Under the pieces are notes generated by a model that saw only the letters and a program-made list of their open reading frames with translations, was not told where the DNA came from and searched no databases. A stretch of DNA of 64,000 bases from Lachnospiraceae bacterium (GTDB taxonomy: Bacteria > Bacillota > Clostridia > Lachnospirales > Lachnospiraceae), in assembly GCA_024682375.1 (NCBI GenBank), contig JAIKZI010000039.1, positions 144,338 to 208,337 of the forward strand, read 5' to 3'. This document shows positions 1 to 8,286 of this stretch, piece after piece. The position numbers and the translations under genes are program-made. Each line of letters opens with the position of its first letter. Position 1 is the stretch's first letter.

Positions 1-118
1 TAATATTCCTTCCACAGGATAGAGATGTGACTTTAAACTTATCTTTATGCTGAGATATAACATCTAAAGTCTGTGTTCCAATAGATCCAGTTGAACCTAG
101 AATTGCTATATTCTTCAT
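1..118 (-). CDS. dxr: 1-deoxy-D-xylulose 5-phosphate reductoisomerase, N-terminal fragment (truncated by window edge)
   Basis: Reverse translation [39 protein letters not shown] matches the Dxr N-terminal NADPH-binding motif; located next to cdsA/uppS. Confidence 0.9.
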   Translation of the reverse strand, partial: MKNIAILGSTGSIGTQTLDVISQHKDKFKVTSLSCGRNI

Positions 119-135
119 AATAAAACTTCCTAAAA

Positions 136-948
136 CTAAATACGATGAACAAGTGTCAAAGCCAAGAAATATACTATAGGCGCAGTGATAATAATACTAT
201 CAAATCTATCCAAAACTCCGCCGTGGCCAGGAATTAATTTACCGTAATCTTTAATATCATATTCTCTTTTAATAGCCGAAGCAGCCAAATCACCGATCAT
301 TGATACAAGTGCACCAACAGCACCGATTACACCAATAAGAATCAATTCTCTAGGCTGGAAATTGAGCTGCATCTTAAAGTAATAGGAATATCCCATTGTA
401 AGAAGTGCTGCGCCGATTATACCACCCAATGCGCCTTCAACTGTTTTCTTAGGGCTGAGTACAGGAGCCATCTTGTGTTTACCAAACAATCTTCCAGCAC
501 AGTAAGCAAATGTATCAGAACCCCAGGCACAGAGGAAAATAAGCCATACATAATATTTTCCCTTTACTGGAATATCACGAGTCAAATAAATAAAAGAAAG
601 CATGGCTGATACATAGAAGAATCCAAAAAATCCTCCCATCACATTAAGTGCACTATATTTAGGAAAGCCTAATACATAGGCAGCTAAAATTACAATCAAG
701 AAAATAATGGTATAAACAACCGGGTTACTAATCCAACGAAACTTCAAATTTAAATAATAAAACAAAGTCATCAAATAACTAATATATGCAATTGCAGTCT
801 TTTCCATCTTAAGAGCCTTCATAAGCTCATAAAGACCTATAATTGAAAGCAATAATGTAGAAACCAGAAGAACATTTCCTCCAGTTATAATCAAAGCAAG
901 TGCACAAACAACTAATACGATTCCGCTAATCAATCTAGTACGAAACAT
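136..948 (-). CDS. cdsA: Phosphatidate cytidylyltransferase
   Basis: C-terminal signature [25 protein letters not shown]; multiple TM segments; synteny. Confidence 0.95.
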   Translation of the reverse strand: MFRTRLISGIVLVVCALALIITGGNVLLVSTLLLSIIGLYELMKALKMEKTAIAYISYLMTLFYYLNLKFRWISNPVVYTIIFLIVILAAYVLGFPKYSALNVMGGFFGFFYVSAMLSFIYLTRDIPVKGKYYVWLIFLCAWGSDTFAYCAGRLFGKHKMAPVLSPKKTVEGALGGIIGAALLTMGYSYYFKMQLNFQPRELILIGVIGAVGALVSMIGDLAASAIKREYDIKDYGKLIPGHGGVLDRFDSIIITAPIVYFLALTLVHRI

Positions 949-957
949 AATATCTCC

Positions 958-1656
958 TTATACTCCACCGAAACGACGGTGTCTATTTTCATAAACGCTA
1001 ATAGCTTTCTTAAGTTCCTCTTCATCAAAGGCAGGCCACGCCACATCAGTAAAATAAAACTCACTGTATGAAAGCTGCCACATAAGAAAGTTTGAAAGTC
1101 TCTCTTCTCCGCTGGTTCTAATCATAAAATCAGGATCAGGGATTCCTTCAGTATCAAGTGCGTTTGTAATATCCTCTTCTGTGATATCGCGAATTTCCTT
1201 ACCTTCGGAAAGAATACGTTCTGATGCCTTTATAAAGGCTCTTCTCATTTCATCACGACTACCATAGTTTATAGCAATAACCAAAGTAAGTCCTGTATTT
1301 TTTCCAGAAACATCTTCAAGTCTAGAAATAGTATTCTGAAGTTCCTTTGAAAGGCCTGTTTTGTCTCCGATAATTTTAAAACGCATGTTATCACGCATAC
1401 ATGTCTTAATACACTTATTAAGATATGTATTTAGAAGACTCATAAGAGTCTTTACTTCTGTCTCAGGTCTCTTCCAGTTTTCTGTGGAAAAGGCATATAT
1501 AGTAAGATATTTAATACCTAGATCATCACAAGCACGGCAAATCTTTTCGACATTTTCAGCGCCAACCTTGTGACCATAAGTTCTAGGCTTTCCCTGGGCT
1601 TTTGCCCATCTTCCATTACCATCCATGATGATGGCAAGAGATTTTGGTACGCTCAT
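958..1656 (-). CDS. uppS: Isoprenyl (undecaprenyl diphosphate) synthase
   Basis: IIMDGNGRWAKAQGKPRTYGHKVG, TIYAFSTENWKRP and PDFMIRTSGEERLSNFLMWQLSYSEFYF motifs. Confidence 0.96.
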   Translation of the reverse strand: MSVPKSLAIIMDGNGRWAKAQGKPRTYGHKVGAENVEKICRACDDLGIKYLTIYAFSTENWKRPETEVKTLMSLLNTYLNKCIKTCMRDNMRFKIIGDKTGLSKELQNTISRLEDVSGKNTGLTLVIAINYGSRDEMRRAFIKASERILSEGKEIRDITEEDITNALDTEGIPDPDFMIRTSGEERLSNFLMWQLSYSEFYFTDVAWPAFDEEELKKAISVYENRHRRFGGV

Positions 1657-1697
1657 CTTAAACTCTTCTTTCTATTTATTCTATAACGCATTATGGT

Positions 1698-1703
1698 ATT
1701 ATA
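1698..1703 (-). promoter_or_regulatory. Candidate -10 element (TATAAT) upstream of uppS; -35 weak
   Basis: TATAAT on minus strand in the frr-uppS gap, downstream of the frr terminator. Confidence 0.35.
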
Positions 1704-1741
1704 CTAAAATTTGGAAAAAAGAGAAAGTCATAAAACAAAAA

Positions 1742-1770
1742 GCATTGATTCTGTAAAACAGAACCAATGC
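1742..1770 (-). terminator. Intrinsic terminator after frr
   Basis: Minus strand GCATTGGTTCTG-TTTTA-CAGAATCAATGC followed by TTTTTGTTTT. Confidence 0.85.
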
Positions 1771-1795
1771 CTATAATTTATAAATCTAAAAAATA

Positions 1796-2347
1796 TTAGA
1801 TAGTCATAACTTCTTTTGATTTAGCATCAACAGCGTCATCAACTTTTTTTATGTAAGAATCAGTGATTTTCTGAAGTTCATCTGTAAGATCTTTGATCTC
1901 ATCCTCAGAAACATCCTCGCCCTTTAGCTTTTTGATAGAATCATTTCCATCACGACGAATGTTACGAACGGCAACCTTTGCCTCTTCGCCTCTCTTCTTG
2001 ATGTCCTTTGCAAGTTCCTTACGTCTCTCTTCTGTGAGAACAGGGAAAGAAAGTCTGATTACCTTACCATCATTGATAGGGTTGATTCCGATATCAGAAA
2101 GTTCGATTGCCTTTTCGATTTCCTTTAAGAGTGTTACTTCCCAAGGCTGAATCTGAAGTGTTCTAGCATCAGAAACTGTTACGTTAGCAACCTGCTGAAG
2201 TGGAGTCTCAGCTCCATAATAATCTACACGAAGCTTATCAAGAATATGTGGATTAGCTCTTCCAGCTCTAATAGACTGGAACTCCTCTGACAAATTCTTC
2301 AAAGTTTTTGTCATGCGGTTATCAAAATCTTTTAATCTATCGTCCAT
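1796..2347 (-). CDS. frr: Ribosome recycling factor
   Basis: RAGRANPHILDKLRVDYYGAETPLQQVANV and RKELAKDIKKRGEEAKVAVRNIRRD motifs. Confidence 0.96.
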   Translation of the reverse strand: MDDRLKDFDNRMTKTLKNLSEEFQSIRAGRANPHILDKLRVDYYGAETPLQQVANVTVSDARTLQIQPWEVTLLKEIEKAIELSDIGINPINDGKVIRLSFPVLTEERRKELAKDIKKRGEEAKVAVRNIRRDGNDSIKKLKGEDVSEDEIKDLTDELQKITDSYIKKVDDAVDAKSKEVMTI

Positions 2348-2355
2348 AATTCCTC

Positions 2356-3048
2356 CTAAACAGTAACTGTAGTACCATTAAACTTATCATTTACGGCATT
2401 TACAATTCCATTCTCTTCCTGTAAAGCAAAAATCTTTAAAGGAATCTTGTTTTCCATGCACATAATTGAAGCAGTCAAATCGATTACTCCAAGTTTCTTA
2501 TCAATTACTTCCTGAATTGAAATCTCATCATACTTCTTAGCATCAGGGTTTGTTTTAGGATCACTATCATAAACACCATCGATTGCTTTTGCAAGAAGCA
2601 TCATATCGCATTCAGTTTCAATCGCTTTAAGTGCAGCTCCGGTATCTGTTGAAAAATATGGATGACCTGTACCACCAGCGAAGAAAACAACTTTCTTATC
2701 TGAAAGTGCTTTTGTCGCATCATCGTATGAATAAAGTTTTGTAAAAGCTCCGACAGCAAATGGAGTGAATACTTCTGTTTCCATTCCACATGTTTCAAAG
2801 ATTTCAGATACATAAATACAGTTCATAACTGTAGCCATCATACCGATCTGATCAGCTTTTGAACGACGGATTTCATTTCCAGTTCTACCTCTCCAGAAAT
2901 TTCCACCACCGATTACTACTCCTACTTCGATACCCTTGTCGATAAGCTTTTTAACTTCATTACCGACTGTTCTACAAGTATCGGCGTCAAATCCAAATTT
3001 TTTCTCACCAGCGAGTGCCTCGCCGCTTAGTTTTAAAAGAACTCTCAT
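2356..3048 (-). CDS. pyrH: UMP kinase
   Basis: LKLSGEALAG, VVIGGGNFWRGR, GTGHPYFSTDTGAALKAIE motifs. Confidence 0.96.
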   Translation of the reverse strand: MRVLLKLSGEALAGEKKFGFDADTCRTVGNEVKKLIDKGIEVGVVIGGGNFWRGRTGNEIRRSKADQIGMMATVMNCIYVSEIFETCGMETEVFTPFAVGAFTKLYSYDDATKALSDKKVVFFAGGTGHPYFSTDTGAALKAIETECDMMLLAKAIDGVYDSDPKTNPDAKKYDEISIQEVIDKKLGVIDLTASIMCMENKIPLKIFALQEENGIVNAVNDKFNGTTVTV

Positions 3049-3062
3049 GTCTATCCTTATAA

Positions 3063-3830
3063 TTATTTATTATCAATATCAAATACGCTCTGAATATCAA
3101 CATCAGCATAAGCCTGTGATACAAGACCTTCGATTACAGCACCATTATTGATCTGTACTGAACGAGACTTGATATTACCCATAACTACAGCAGATGTATC
3201 AACTACAACAGGTCCCTGAACATCGATATCACCCTTTACGGCACCAGCAATTACAGCTGAAGTAGCAGCGATGTTACCTACGATAACAGAACCAGCACCA
3301 ATCTTTGCAGTTCCAGTTGTATTTACTTCACCTTCAATTTTAGCATTGTCAGCAAAGAATTCGCTTGATACACTATTACCCTTAATAGCGCCGTTTACAA
3401 CAAGCTTACCGTTGCACTTAACGTTACCCTTTACTGTTCCTTCTACATTGATTGAACCTGAAGATTCCATATCACCAGTGATAACCATTCCTCTAGTGAT
3501 TTCAGCAACTTCGTCAGAAACATTTGTTGCGTCGATAGATGCATCAGTAAATGTGCTAGTTGTATTCTCTTCCATTCTATTGTCCTCTCTCATAACAGGT
3601 GCTGTCTCAGCTCTTTCAATCTTTACATCTTTTTCTTTTAAAGTTGTTGGTTCAGATACCTTAGATGCAACCTGCTCAAGAAGTCCATCAAGCTTATTAA
3701 GTTCAGAATCAACATCAACATCTTCCTCAAGAGTATTTACCATTACATCATCCTGAGTTTCCTTCTCTTCTCCTGTAAGATCATCTACAGCATCTGCGAA
3801 GTCTTCCTTAAAGTCTTTAAAAAGTCCCAT
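3063..3830 (-). CDS. Bactofilin family (polymer-forming cytoskeletal) protein with acidic N-terminal extension
   Basis: Beta-helix-type repeats: GDMESSGSINVEGTVKGNVKCNGKLVVNGAIKGNSVSSEFFADNAKIEGEVNTTGTAKIGAGSVIVGNI. Confidence 0.85.
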   Translation of the reverse strand: MGLFKDFKEDFADAVDDLTGEEKETQDDVMVNTLEEDVDVDSELNKLDGLLEQVASKVSEPTTLKEKDVKIERAETAPVMREDNRMEENTTSTFTDASIDATNVSDEVAEITRGMVITGDMESSGSINVEGTVKGNVKCNGKLVVNGAIKGNSVSSEFFADNAKIEGEVNTTGTAKIGAGSVIVGNIAATSAVIAGAVKGDIDVQGPVVVDTSAVVMGNIKSRSVQINNGAVIEGLVSQAYADVDIQSVFDIDNK

Positions 3831-3851
3831 AAGCCTCTCCTCTATACATGT

Positions 3852-4757
3852 TTAATTTTGAAGTGTGACATGCTGAATCAAATTTGTGTCATCACTTATT
3901 GGTAAGATAATAGCGCCGCGGCTCTGAAGAGATTCAATCAAACGAGGAAGAGCATCAACTGTTGCTCCCTTGTCATCTGCATCGTGCATCAAAACTACCG
4001 ACGTTTTGTATTTTACCACATCATTCATAACGTTTTCAATAAGTTCATCGGACGTATAGGCTTTTGACGTGGCATCTCCACTGGAAATATTCCAGTCGAA
4101 ATAAGTAATTTTATTCTCATTCAAAAAATTGATGAAATATGACATATCTTCGCCAGATACTTTGTTACTAGATCCACCTGGAAATCTATACAATTTACAA
4201 TCGACACCAGTAACATCAAATATCAAATCATGAATCTTGTCATAATCTTTTTTAAAAGAAGAAAGGGATGCATATACATCCGAATATTTATGGCTGTATG
4301 AATGCATCCCAATAGTATGACCTTCGTTTACGATACGTTTATAAGAAGCCTTGGCATTCTTTCCCTGCTTACCACAGACGAAAAAAGTTGCCTTAACACC
4401 ATAGTCATCTAGAATATCCAGAATTTTATTAGTGTTCTTACTAGGGCCATCATCAAAAGTCAAATAAACCTTTAATGTATCATTAGGATTAGCAAGATTG
4501 GCTTCTCCCGTACCTGAATCACTCAAAGTCAACGTTCCAATATCCGATTTTTTTGCTGAAACAATTCCGCTTGCCTTGCTTTCTTCAACTTTTTTCAAGC
4601 GACTTTCGAAGCTTATTGTTTTAAAAATAAGAAATACATTGCAAAGTAGAGAGATTAAAAGACCAATCATTATAAATCCGACGATGAACATCTTCATTTT
4701 TCTGATTCTAGTCTGTTTGTCTCTTTTCTGTTTGAGCGCGTCTCTTTCATCCATCAT
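3852..4757 (-). CDS. Polysaccharide deacetylase (NodB domain), membrane-anchored
   Basis: N-terminal TM; VYLTFDDGPSKNTNKILDILDDYGVKATFF, HTIGMHSYSHKY, YRFPGGSSN, VVLMHDADDK motifs. Confidence 0.93.
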   Translation of the reverse strand: MMDERDALKQKRDKQTRIRKMKMFIVGFIMIGLLISLLCNVFLIFKTISFESRLKKVEESKASGIVSAKKSDIGTLTLSDSGTGEANLANPNDTLKVYLTFDDGPSKNTNKILDILDDYGVKATFFVCGKQGKNAKASYKRIVNEGHTIGMHSYSHKYSDVYASLSSFKKDYDKIHDLIFDVTGVDCKLYRFPGGSSNKVSGEDMSYFINFLNENKITYFDWNISSGDATSKAYTSDELIENVMNDVVKYKTSVVLMHDADDKGATVDALPRLIESLQSRGAIILPISDDTNLIQHVTLQN

Positions 4758-4772
4758 AAAATTCTCCTAAAA

Positions 4773-4799
4773 AAGGCACTATAAAAAATATAGTGCCTT
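4773..4799 (-). terminator. Intrinsic terminator after tsf, abutting the next gene's RBS
   Basis: Minus strand AAGGCACTATA-TTTTT-TATAGTGCCTTTTTT; 11-bp stem plus T-tract. Confidence 0.85.
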
Positions 4800-4818
4800 A
4801 AATCAGAAAACTTATTAA

Positions 4819-5754
4819 TTAGCCGTTAATCTGCTTAGCTACTTCTTCAGCGAAGTTTTCTTCCTTCTTCTCAATTCCTTCGCCTGTTTCAAAACGAACG
4901 AATGACTTAAGAGTAAGGTCGCAACCGCATGACTTAGCTACTTCTTCAACATACTTCTGAACTGACTGCTTTCCGTCTTCAGCCTTAACATATACCTGAT
5001 CAAGAAGGCAAACTTCCTTGAATTCTTTGTTAAGTCTTCCCTTAATCATGCCTTCCTTAACCTTATCAGGCTTAGCAGCTTCCTTAGGATCGTTCTCGAT
5101 CTGAGCTCTAAGTATTTCTGTCTCATGATCGATGTAATCCTGATCGATATCCTTGTCGCTAAGGTACTTAGGAGCCATAGCTGCGATCTGCATAGCTACG
5201 TTCTTAAGTGCTTCTGTAACTTCATCAGTTACATTTGAGCATTCAGCTGAAAGAAGAACTGCGATTCTTCCGTTACCATGAACGTAAGAAATAACTGCAC
5301 CGTTCTCAGCTGTAAGCTTCTCAAATCTTCTGATAGAAAGCTTCTCACCGATAACTGCAACCTGCTCTACGAGCTCTTCAGCTACAGTCTTTGATGAATC
5401 TTCATTCCAAGCTTCAGCCATGAATGAATCAAGATCTGTTGCATTTGATGAAAGTGCCTGGTCAGCAACTTTCTGAACGTATGTCTGGAACTTCTCGTTG
5501 TTAGCAACAAAGTCTGTCTCAGAGTTAACTTCAACGATAGCAGCTTCCTTTGTACCGTTTGAAGCAACACAGCAAAGTCCTTCTGCAGCTACACGGTTAG
5601 CCTTCTTCTCAGCCTTTGCCTGTCCGTTCTTTCTAAGAAATTCAATAGCTTCGTCCATGTTACCGTCTGTTTCGTTAAGTGCCTTCTTGCACTCCATCAT
5701 TCCGGCACCGCTAAGTTCACGAAGCTCTTTTACCATAGATGCTGTGATAGCCAT
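4819..5754 (-). CDS. tsf: Elongation factor Ts
   Basis: MAITASMVKELRELSGAGMMECKKALNETDGNMDEAIEFLRKNG; NSETDFVANNEKF. Confidence 0.97.
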   Translation of the reverse strand: MAITASMVKELRELSGAGMMECKKALNETDGNMDEAIEFLRKNGQAKAEKKANRVAAEGLCCVASNGTKEAAIVEVNSETDFVANNEKFQTYVQKVADQALSSNATDLDSFMAEAWNEDSSKTVAEELVEQVAVIGEKLSIRRFEKLTAENGAVISYVHGNGRIAVLLSAECSNVTDEVTEALKNVAMQIAAMAPKYLSDKDIDQDYIDHETEILRAQIENDPKEAAKPDKVKEGMIKGRLNKEFKEVCLLDQVYVKAEDGKQSVQKYVEEVAKSCGCDLTLKSFVRFETGEGIEKKEENFAEEVAKQING

Positions 5755-5802
5755 TTTATATTCCCTCCATATTTAAACGATGTAAAAAGTTGTTAAAGTG
5801 AA

Positions 5803-6510
5803 TTACTCAGCCTTTGCCTGCTGCTCTTCACCCTGCTTTGCTTCGATAACAGCATCAGCCATTACAGATGTAAGAAGCTTAACTGCACGGATAGCATCAT
5901 CGTTACCAGGGATAACATAATCAAGTTCGTCTGGATCACAGTTTGTATCAGCAATACCAATGATTGTGATTCCAAGTGCCATAGCCTCTTTGATACAGAT
6001 TCTTTCCTTCTTAGGATCTACAACAAAGATAGCGTCAGGGATTCTCTTCATATCCTTGATACCGCCAAGGTTCTTGTTAAGCTTATCAAGCTCTTTCTTA
6101 AGACCGATAACTTCCTTCTTTGGAAGAACATCGAAAGTACCGTTCTCTTCCATCTTCTCGATCTTCTTAAGACGAGCGATACGGCTCTGGATTGTCTTGA
6201 AGTTTGTAAGCATACCACCAAGCCATCTCTCGTTTACGTAGTACATTCCACATCTAGCAGCTTCGTCACGAACTGAATCCTGAGCCTGCTTCTTAGTTCC
6301 TACGAAAAGAACTGTACCACCCTGAGCAACGATATCGTATACAGCGTTGTAAGCATTATCGATAAGACCTACTGTCTTCTGAAGATCGATAATGTGGATA
6401 CCGTTTCTTTCTGAATAGATGTATGGAGCCATCTTAGGGTTCCATCTTCTAGTCTGATGACCAAAATGTACACCAGCTTCAAGTAACTGTTTCATTGAAC
6501 AAACACTCAT
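5803..6510 (-). CDS. rpsB: 30S ribosomal protein S2
   Basis: [41 protein letters not shown]. Confidence 0.98.
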   Translation of the reverse strand: MSVCSMKQLLEAGVHFGHQTRRWNPKMAPYIYSERNGIHIIDLQKTVGLIDNAYNAVYDIVAQGGTVLFVGTKKQAQDSVRDEAARCGMYYVNERWLGGMLTNFKTIQSRIARLKKIEKMEENGTFDVLPKKEVIGLKKELDKLNKNLGGIKDMKRIPDAIFVVDPKKERICIKEAMALGITIIGIADTNCDPDELDYVIPGNDDAIRAVKLLTSVMADAVIEAKQGEEQQAKAE

Positions 6511-6552
6511 TTTTTTACCTCCAAAAATGGTTAATCTTCCACGCGGATCTTT

Positions 6553-6589
6553 TCGTTAAAAAACAACATAAGTTGCACCACTTTAACGA
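6553..6589 (-). promoter_or_regulatory. Structured rpsB 5' leader hairpin (candidate)
   Basis: Minus strand TCGTTAAA...GCAAC-TTAT-GTTGT...TTTAACGA nested inverted repeat in the rpsB leader. Confidence 0.45.
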
Positions 6590-6623
6590 TCACCATACGT
6601 GTGTTTTGACTACAAACATACGG

Positions 6624-6653
6624 ATGATACCACAAAATGTACCACCACGTCAA
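6624..6653 (-). promoter_or_regulatory. SigmaA-type promoter for rpsB-tsf
   Basis: Minus strand TTGACG-N18-TATCAT. Confidence 0.7.
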
Positions 6654-7240
6654 TTACTTCCAGTTAAATTCTTTGCAATTTGGGAAAAATCCGAATTTTT
6701 TGTAAATGTATAACTGCCTGGATGAATTCTATTCGCATAGTTATTGCTTACAAGATATTTATCAAATTCTTCAGCATTAGAAATAACACCATTATCAGCT
6801 AAACTCTTTGCAACTGTCCATGAATTCATTCCTCCTAAAACTTCGATATGAACCTCATCAGTTTTAGGTCCGCTTTCCGGATCTTTTGAATTAGCAGGAA
6901 TATTTTCAGTAGTCACAGTTGTTTCATTATTCCCATCTGGATTATTTACTGTATCATCCAATGGCTTCTTTTCTTCAGTTTCTGTCTTTTTTGTTTCTTT
7001 CTTACTGGAATCTGTTTTTTCTTTAGAATTCTTCTTTGTCTCTTCCTTCTTTTTAGAATCCGAATTACTTTTTATTGTACCGTCATCTACTTTATCAACG
7101 GTATATCCCAAGCGTTCTGCTTCTTTCTTAAATTCTTTATCAGTAAGTTTTGTTTCATGAAAAGAAAAGCAAATCATAAAAATCAGAGAACTGATTATAA
7201 ATCCCACTCCCAGTCCTCTAAGATAATATTTCATCTTCAT
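6650..7240 (-). CDS. Membrane-anchored protein with MltG/YceG-like LysM-type C-terminal domain, no catalytic domain
   Basis: N-terminal TM, K/E/T-rich linker, then EVLGGMNSWTVAKSLADNGVISNAEEFDKYLVSNNYANRIHPGSYTFTKNSDFSQIAKNLTG resembling the YceG substrate/LysM-like domain. Confidence 0.6.
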   Translation of the reverse strand: MKMKYYLRGLGVGFIISSLIFMICFSFHETKLTDKEFKKEAERLGYTVDKVDDGTIKSNSDSKKKEETKKNSKEKTDSSKKETKKTETEEKKPLDDTVNNPDGNNETTVTTENIPANSKDPESGPKTDEVHIEVLGGMNSWTVAKSLADNGVISNAEEFDKYLVSNNYANRIHPGSYTFTKNSDFSQIAKNLTGSN

Positions 7241-7251
7241 AAAAAAATATC

Positions 7252-7935
7252 CTATCTTTTAAACAATCCTAGAACCAGTTTTACTTCTCCAAGTCCCAGT
7301 CCTAATTTCTTAGCGATCTCAATTTCTGAATAACCAGCCTTTGAAAGATTCAAAATATCCGAATTGGCATTTCCATTTGCAGAATACTCAGCTTCCTTCT
7401 CCTCTTCCTGGTTAGTATCATATTTCTTCATGAATTCTTCTTTTAAAGATTCAAGCTCTGAATTATCGATTTCTTCTTCAGGAACTTCTTCAAACTGAAT
7501 ATTTTCTTTCTCTTCTATTTCATCTTTCAAATGACGAAGAGTATCTTCCATCTGAGATATTTCTTTTGTAAGTTCAGTGACCTTTTCCTGCTTCTTATTA
7601 AGCATGTCATACATAAACATAATTTCATCATGAGATTTGTTCATAGAAGTAAGAACTGTATCAGAGTATTCACTGATTTCTTTGATTTTTTCATTTGTTT
7701 CTTTATCAGTTTTTACATCCACTTCTTCAAAAGAATCTTCCAGTCTTTTATTGATAGCTTCTTTAATTTTTGAATCTGATTCTTTTAATTCTTTTTCAAG
7801 AATTGTTTTGATTTCAGCCTGGCTCATCTTCTGAATCTCTTCTACGTCATTTGACGACAGTCCCTTTGTCAAAAAGAAACTGCCGCCAACACATAAAATA
7901 CCGATCAAAAGAACCGCTATTTCAAGTCCTGTCAT
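7252..7935 (-). CDS. Coiled-coil membrane-anchored protein with C-terminal helix-turn-helix-like motif (DUF6115-like)
   Basis: N-terminal TM, heptad-rich middle, C-terminus ILNLSKAGYSEIEIAKKLGLGLGEVKLVLGLFKR. Confidence 0.5.
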   Translation of the reverse strand: MTGLEIAVLLIGILCVGGSFFLTKGLSSNDVEEIQKMSQAEIKTILEKELKESDSKIKEAINKRLEDSFEEVDVKTDKETNEKIKEISEYSDTVLTSMNKSHDEIMFMYDMLNKKQEKVTELTKEISQMEDTLRHLKDEIEEKENIQFEEVPEEEIDNSELESLKEEFMKKYDTNQEEEKEAEYSANGNANSDILNLSKAGYSEIEIAKKLGLGLGEVKLVLGLFKR

Positions 7936-7944
7936 ATAATCTCC

Positions 7945-8280
7945 TTAAATCTTTACATCAAATGGCTTCTCGCCTTTTTTATACATTCTGCCATCATCAT
8001 GCTTGTCTTTTTTGTCTTTATCCTGATCTTTCTTTTTCTTTCTTTTATCAGGACGCTTGTAGATGCCGCCATTGCCATCGTCATCAAGGTTTTCCGTTTC
8101 TGTCTTTACATTTCCGTGAACCTGGGTGGCTTCCTGTTGATGCTTAATATCAGCAGCATTCTGCATCATATTCTGCTGAAGCTGTGATTTGTTTTCTTCA
8201 TGCGCACGGAGATGAGATACTTCATTTGCATTTTGAATCATTCCATTGAATTCTACCGGCCTTAATTGCATAAATCTCAC
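7945..8280 (-). CDS. Conserved-looking hypothetical charged protein in the fla/che operon
   Basis: Intact ORF, tightly packed between neighbours; K/D-rich C-terminal half. Confidence 0.5.
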   Translation of the reverse strand: MRFMQLRPVEFNGMIQNANEVSHLRAHEENKSQLQQNMMQNAADIKHQQEATQVHGNVKTETENLDDDGNGGIYKRPDKRKKKKDQDKDKKDKHDDGRMYKKGEKPFDVKI

Positions 8281-8286
8281 TCCTTT

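Noticed and set aside
3271-3756. 161-aa plus-strand ORF opposite the bactofilin gene
   Set aside because: Antisense; T/S/P-rich low complexity from complement of the beta-helix repeats.
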